From assembly GCA_024277695.1 (NCBI GenBank), contig JAJRUR010000212.1, positions 1 through 9,739 of the forward strand: DNA of 9,739 nt. The letters run 5' to 3'. The stretch is from Bacteroidota bacterium (lineage in GTDB: Bacteria > Bacteroidota > Bacteroidia > Chitinophagales > Saprospiraceae). Positions within the stretch are counted from its first letter, which is position 1. Each line of letters starts with the position of its first letter. The position numbers were made by a program, and so were the translations under genes. Shown here piece by piece: positions 7,124 through 9,739 of the stretch. The notes below the pieces were generated by a model. The model had not been told where the DNA came from. It saw only the letters and a list, made by a program, of their open reading frames with translations, and searched no databases.

Positions 7124-7912
7124 ATGGCAAAAGTAGTTTGTATAGCAAACCAAAAAGGCGGAGTTGGCAAAACCACTACTGCAATCAATCTGAGTGCCAG
7201 CCTGGCGATTTTGGACAAAAAAGTATTGCTCATCGATGCGGATCCTCAAGCCAATGCCAGCTCCGGACTAGGGTTTCATGAACATGCATATACTTATAGC
7301 ATCTATGACTGTATCATCAATGAACTTGACCCGCATGAAGCCATTTTGGAGAGCACTACACCAAACCTTTATCTGTTACCTTCTCATATCGATCTGGTAG
7401 CAGCAGAGCTAGAACTGGCGAGCAAATTTAGACGCGAATACCTGATCCGAAGTATCGTCGATCCTTTGCGAGAAGAATACGACTACATCATCATCGATTG
7501 TCTGCCATCTTTGGGCTTGATCACTGTCAATGCACTCACAGCAGCAGATAGCGTATTGATACCAATCCAATGTGAAATCTTTGCACTGGAAGGATTGAGT
7601 AAACTCAAAAACACTATTTCGTTGGTAAAAAAACAACTCAATGAGAAACTCGAGATCGAAGGCATCGTGTTATCCATGTTTGACAAACGTCTCCGACTCG
7701 CCAAAATAGTAGTCAAAGAGGTGCGAGATAACTCAAAAGATTATGTCTTTGATACCATAATCCACCGCAATAGCAAAATCGCCGAATCACCCAGTGCTCA
7801 TGTACCGGTGTTGCTGTACGATGCTGCAAGTAAAGGTAGTCAAAACTTCTTGAGTCTGGCATATGAATTTTTAGAAAAACAAAATAATATAAACCAAGTC
7901 ACCGCCGTCTAA
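7124..7912 (+). CDS. parA: ParA/Soj chromosome-partition ATPase
   Basis: This 262-residue protein is a ParA/MinD-family P-loop ATPase. ATP-bound dimers bind the nucleoid non-specifically and, stimulated by ParB, move the origin region. Seen: deviant Walker A KGGVGKTT (11-18) with signature Lys K11 and K16; Walker A' IDADPQAN (37-44); Walker B IIIDCLPSLG (122-131), with D125; and the C-terminal FDTIIHRNSKIAESPS (209-224) DNA-binding and dimer region. In that last stretch the more usual PRN reads HRN. Short length and the absence of an N-terminal HTH place it with chromosomal (type Ib-like) ParA rather than P1-type plasmid ParA. The start follows the hydrolase stop by 3 bp, and parB begins 14 bp after its own stop. 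Confidence 0.95.
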   Translation: MAKVVCIANQKGGVGKTTTAINLSASLAILDKKVLLIDADPQANASSGLGFHEHAYTYSIYDCIINELDPHEAILESTTPNLYLLPSHIDLVAAELELASKFRREYLIRSIVDPLREEYDYIIIDCLPSLGLITVNALTAADSVLIPIQCEIFALEGLSKLKNTISLVKKQLNEKLEIEGIVLSMFDKRLRLAKIVVKEVRDNSKDYVFDTIIHRNSKIAESPSAHVPVLLYDAASKGSQNFLSLAYEFLEKQNNINQVTAV

Positions 7913-7926
7913 GCATTAAAATCACA

Positions 7927-8829
7927 ATGGCAAAAAAACTAAAAAAGAAAGAATTAGGAAAAGGGATACGCGCTCTGCTCACCTCAATGGATAAGGAGGA
8001 TCTACTCGAACGTCCTGTTGGACAAAAAGACTCCGAAACCTCAATCCGTATGATCCCGCTGGATGTAATCGAAGCCAACCCTGACCAACCCCGAAGACAC
8101 TTTGATGAAAAAGCCCTGGAAGAACTAGCTAGCTCGATACGAACCTACGGTCTCATCCAACCGATTACCCTTCGTAAAATGACTGAGGATACTTTTCAAA
8201 TAATATCCGGTGAAAGACGTACACGAGCTGCAAAGATGGCGGGGCTGACCAAAGTACCTGCTTATATCCGTACAGCCAATGACCAAGAACTTCTCGAAAT
8301 GGGTCTGGTCGAAAACATACAAAGAGAAGATCTCAACCCACTCGATATTGCTATCAGTTATCAACGACTTGTGGACGAATGCAATCTCACACATGAAATA
8401 CTCTCACAGCGTATCGGTAAACAGCGAAGTACTATTACCAACTACCTGAGATTGCTCAAACTACCTCCAGAAATACAACGCATGCTCAAAGAAGAACTCC
8501 TTAGTATGGGACATGCTCGAGCCCTCGCAGGTGTGGAAGATATCAGTCATCAACTTTTGCTCGCTGACAAATCTATAAGAGGCTCGTGGTCTGTAAGACA
8601 TCTCGAACGCGAAATCAAAAATATCTCCAACACAAAAAAAGCAGGTACTAAAGCCAAAGCAAGTAAAATATCAGATGACTTAAGGCGTATTCAAAATAAT
8701 CTCAAAATGCAATTCGGTGCACCGGTCAGCATTAGACAAAATAGTTCCGGAGCAGGCAAAATAGAAATTCGGTTTGACTCCATGGACCAACTCAATGATA
8801 TACTTGAAGTATTTGATACACTGGATTGA
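7927..8829 (+). CDS. parB: ParB/Spo0J chromosome-partition protein, CTPase and DNA clamp
   Basis: This 300-residue protein binds parS sites, loads and slides with CTP, and activates ParA. Domains in order: a lysine-rich N-terminus with ELGKGIRALL (9-18), the ParA-stimulating peptide; the ParB/Srx CTP-binding domain (about 40-135), with NPDQPRRHFD (51-60), SGERRTRAA (94-102) and ENIQREDLNP (129-138); an HTH (about 155-180, ILSQRIGKQRSTITNYLRLL) and the central parS-binding helices to about 233; a Lys/Ala/Ser-rich linker (about 235-250); and a C-terminal dimerisation domain ending GKIEIRFDSMDQLNDIL. All the boxes expected for a working ParB are present and the length is typical. It follows parA in the usual order. 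No parS-like palindrome (core CACGTG) was recognised in the window, so its sites are presumably elsewhere. Confidence 0.95.
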   Translation: MAKKLKKKELGKGIRALLTSMDKEDLLERPVGQKDSETSIRMIPLDVIEANPDQPRRHFDEKALEELASSIRTYGLIQPITLRKMTEDTFQIISGERRTRAAKMAGLTKVPAYIRTANDQELLEMGLVENIQREDLNPLDIAISYQRLVDECNLTHEILSQRIGKQRSTITNYLRLLKLPPEIQRMLKEELLSMGHARALAGVEDISHQLLLADKSIRGSWSVRHLEREIKNISNTKKAGTKAKASKISDDLRRIQNNLKMQFGAPVSIRQNSSGAGKIEIRFDSMDQLNDILEVFDTLD

Positions 8830-8857
8830 CGTAACTATTCCGCCCTTTTTGCGTTTA

Positions 8858-9469
8858 ATGAGTATCATGAAATGTCTTTTGCGCATCTTTTTTTTCTTGG
8901 TATATTATGCCTCCATGGCGCAGACGGATCATGATAGCAATAGCCTCCTTATACGCGAGGATACGATAGATCATAGTTTGGATAAGAAAGAACTGTTTAT
9001 ACCAAAGCCAAAAAAAGCTGCGCTCTACTCAGCAGTCTTTCCCGGTGCAGGCCAATTCTATAATCGGCATTATATCAAGATACCTTTTCTCTATGCCGGC
9101 TTGGGATATTTTATATACCGCAGCCAACAAAATAGAGGTAATTATCAATGCTTCCAGCGCACATACAAAAATGCACTATTCAATGGATTGATCCCAGACG
9201 ATATTCGATGTAATGGAAAAATCGTTGATATCAGAAACTTCAATACCTCAGGACTCAAACAACGCCGAGATGCTTATCGCAAAAACATGGAACTCGCCTA
9301 TATAGGAGCTGGTGTTCTCTATCTTTTTAATATTTTGGATGCTTATGTCGATGCCCATTTGCAGTCTTTTGACATATCCGAAGATCTCAGCTTACAGCTT
9401 AGCCCTCGTATCATGCCTGACTATTCCGGTCAAAATAGCTTGGGTTTTGTAGCAAGATGGACTTTCTGA
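8858..9469 (+). CDS. DUF5683-family membrane/envelope protein
   Basis: From the ATG at 8858 this protein has 203 residues (an ATG at 8867 would give 200). The open frame reaches back to 8774 inside parB, but only a start near 8858 puts the hydrophobic signal at the N-terminus: core LLRIFFFLVYY (7-17) and possible cleavage after SMA, before Q22. The diagnostic part is ALYSAVFPGAGQFYNRHY (55-72), followed by a membrane segment (about 74-87). A second hydrophobic segment (about 147-162, ending in NILDAYVDAHL) follows. The chain ends GFVARWTF, a beta-strand-like tail. DUF5683 proteins often follow parA-parB in Bacteroidota, commonly with dapB and lepB next. Their function is not known to me. Here the gene starts 28 bp after parB, but no further gene follows within the window, and its stop codon lies at the start of a long repeat. 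Confidence 0.78.
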   Translation: MSIMKCLLRIFFFLVYYASMAQTDHDSNSLLIREDTIDHSLDKKELFIPKPKKAALYSAVFPGAGQFYNRHYIKIPFLYAGLGYFIYRSQQNRGNYQCFQRTYKNALFNGLIPDDIRCNGKIVDIRNFNTSGLKQRRDAYRKNMELAYIGAGVLYLFNILDAYVDAHLQSFDISEDLSLQLSPRIMPDYSGQNSLGFVARWTF

Positions 9470-9582
9470 TAGAGAAAAAATAAGTGGTGGTAAGGGAGTT
9501 GAGCAAAAATTTAATATATCGACGATGTACCCTGGCGTTAATTATTTCTATTATATCTAAATAACTGATTATTAAGCTTAAA
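9462..9582. repeat. Long direct repeat, copy A (121 bp)
   Basis: Aligned without gaps to 9619-9739 at an offset of exactly 157 bp, with about 11 mismatches in 121 bases (roughly 91% identity). The best-conserved core runs from taatatatcgacgatgtac through ccctggcgttaa (about 9512-9541). The 3' end is identical and contains the palindrome ttaagcttaa. Most of the mismatches cluster at about 9485-9495. The copy begins just before the DUF5683 stop codon, so the last codon and stop lie in the repeat, though the first nine matching bases could be chance. I see no reading frame or RNA gene in it. Confidence 0.88.
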
Positions 9583-9618
9583 TACATTTATTCTGGATAT
9601 TGTATTGGTTTTAAATAG

Positions 9619-9739
9619 CTTTCTGATGGAGAAAAAATAAGATGTGCTTGCGGAGTTGAGCAAAAATATAATATATCGACGATGTACCCTGGCGTTAACT
9701 ATTTCTATTATATATAAATATCTGATTATTAAGCTTAAA
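9619..9739. repeat. Long direct repeat, copy B (121 bp), at window end
   Basis: Second copy of the element at 9462-9582. The two are separated by a 36-bp A/T-rich spacer (9583-9618), which would complete a 157-bp unit. The similarity runs to the last base of the window, so the repeat, or an array of it, may extend beyond. Together the two copies and spacer fill the gene-free stretch after the DUF5683 gene. I recognise no transposase, tRNA, promoter or terminator there. Confidence 0.88.

Noticed and set aside
7124..8829. parS site near parAB
   Set aside because: No palindrome with a CACGTG core was found on reading the window; the site is presumably outside it.
8774..8857. Start of the DUF5683 gene inside parB
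   Set aside because: It would overlap parB by 56 bases and hide the signal sequence; the ATG at 8858 fits better.
9462..9739. Integron attC site or CRISPR array
   Set aside because: The gcgttaa core does not fit the GTTRRRY site with paired arms, and the units are long (121 bp) with one spacer, unlike CRISPR.

Overview
The window looks like chromosomal DNA of a Bacteroidota bacterium, perhaps from the Saprospiria, though the exact lineage is a guess. The evidence is: a secreted beta-propeller protein with a type IX secretion-like C-terminal tail; a parA-parB-DUF5683 gene order common in that phylum; two matches to the Bacteroidota -7 promoter element (TAnnTTTG); genes with little or no Shine-Dalgarno signal; and interspersed repeats of a kind often seen in these genomes.

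Layout. Positions 1-314 are non-coding and repeat-rich: a 61-bp-period tandem repeat, three copies of a C/G-rich hairpin element, and one copy of a widespread 'CGTCAcTGCGAGGAGG' type element. From 4860 down to 315 on the minus strand lies a three-gene operon: a CoA-acylating (methyl)malonate-semialdehyde dehydrogenase, a class-III aminotransferase and an NCS1 nucleobase/hydantoin-type permease. From 4999 to 6381 on the plus strand is a divergent gene for an exported LVIVD beta-propeller protein ('choice-of-anchor B' type). From 6443 to 9469 on the plus strand is a tight four-gene cluster: a UPF0173 metallo-beta-lactamase-fold hydrolase, ParA, ParB and a DUF5683 membrane protein. From about 9462 to the end there are two 121-bp copies of a long direct repeat with a 157-bp period and no gene.

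How the genes work together. The minus-strand operon makes sense as uptake and late catabolism of a pyrimidine-type base. The permease would import uracil or a related ring compound. The aminotransferase would convert the beta-alanine (or 3-aminoisobutyrate) formed by ring opening into a semialdehyde, and the dehydrogenase would convert that to acetyl-CoA or propionyl-CoA. The ring-reducing and ring-opening enzymes are not in this window, so the pathway assignment is an inference. The plus-strand cluster is the chromosome-partition locus (ParA ATPase and ParB CTPase/DNA clamp), with a hydrolase in front and a small membrane protein behind. No parS site was recognised here.

No defence system, CRISPR array, transposase, rRNA or tRNA is visible. 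The least ordinary items are a roughly 95-residue predicted periplasmic insertion in the NCS1 permease, a regular ring of His residues in the propeller protein, and the long repeats at both window ends.
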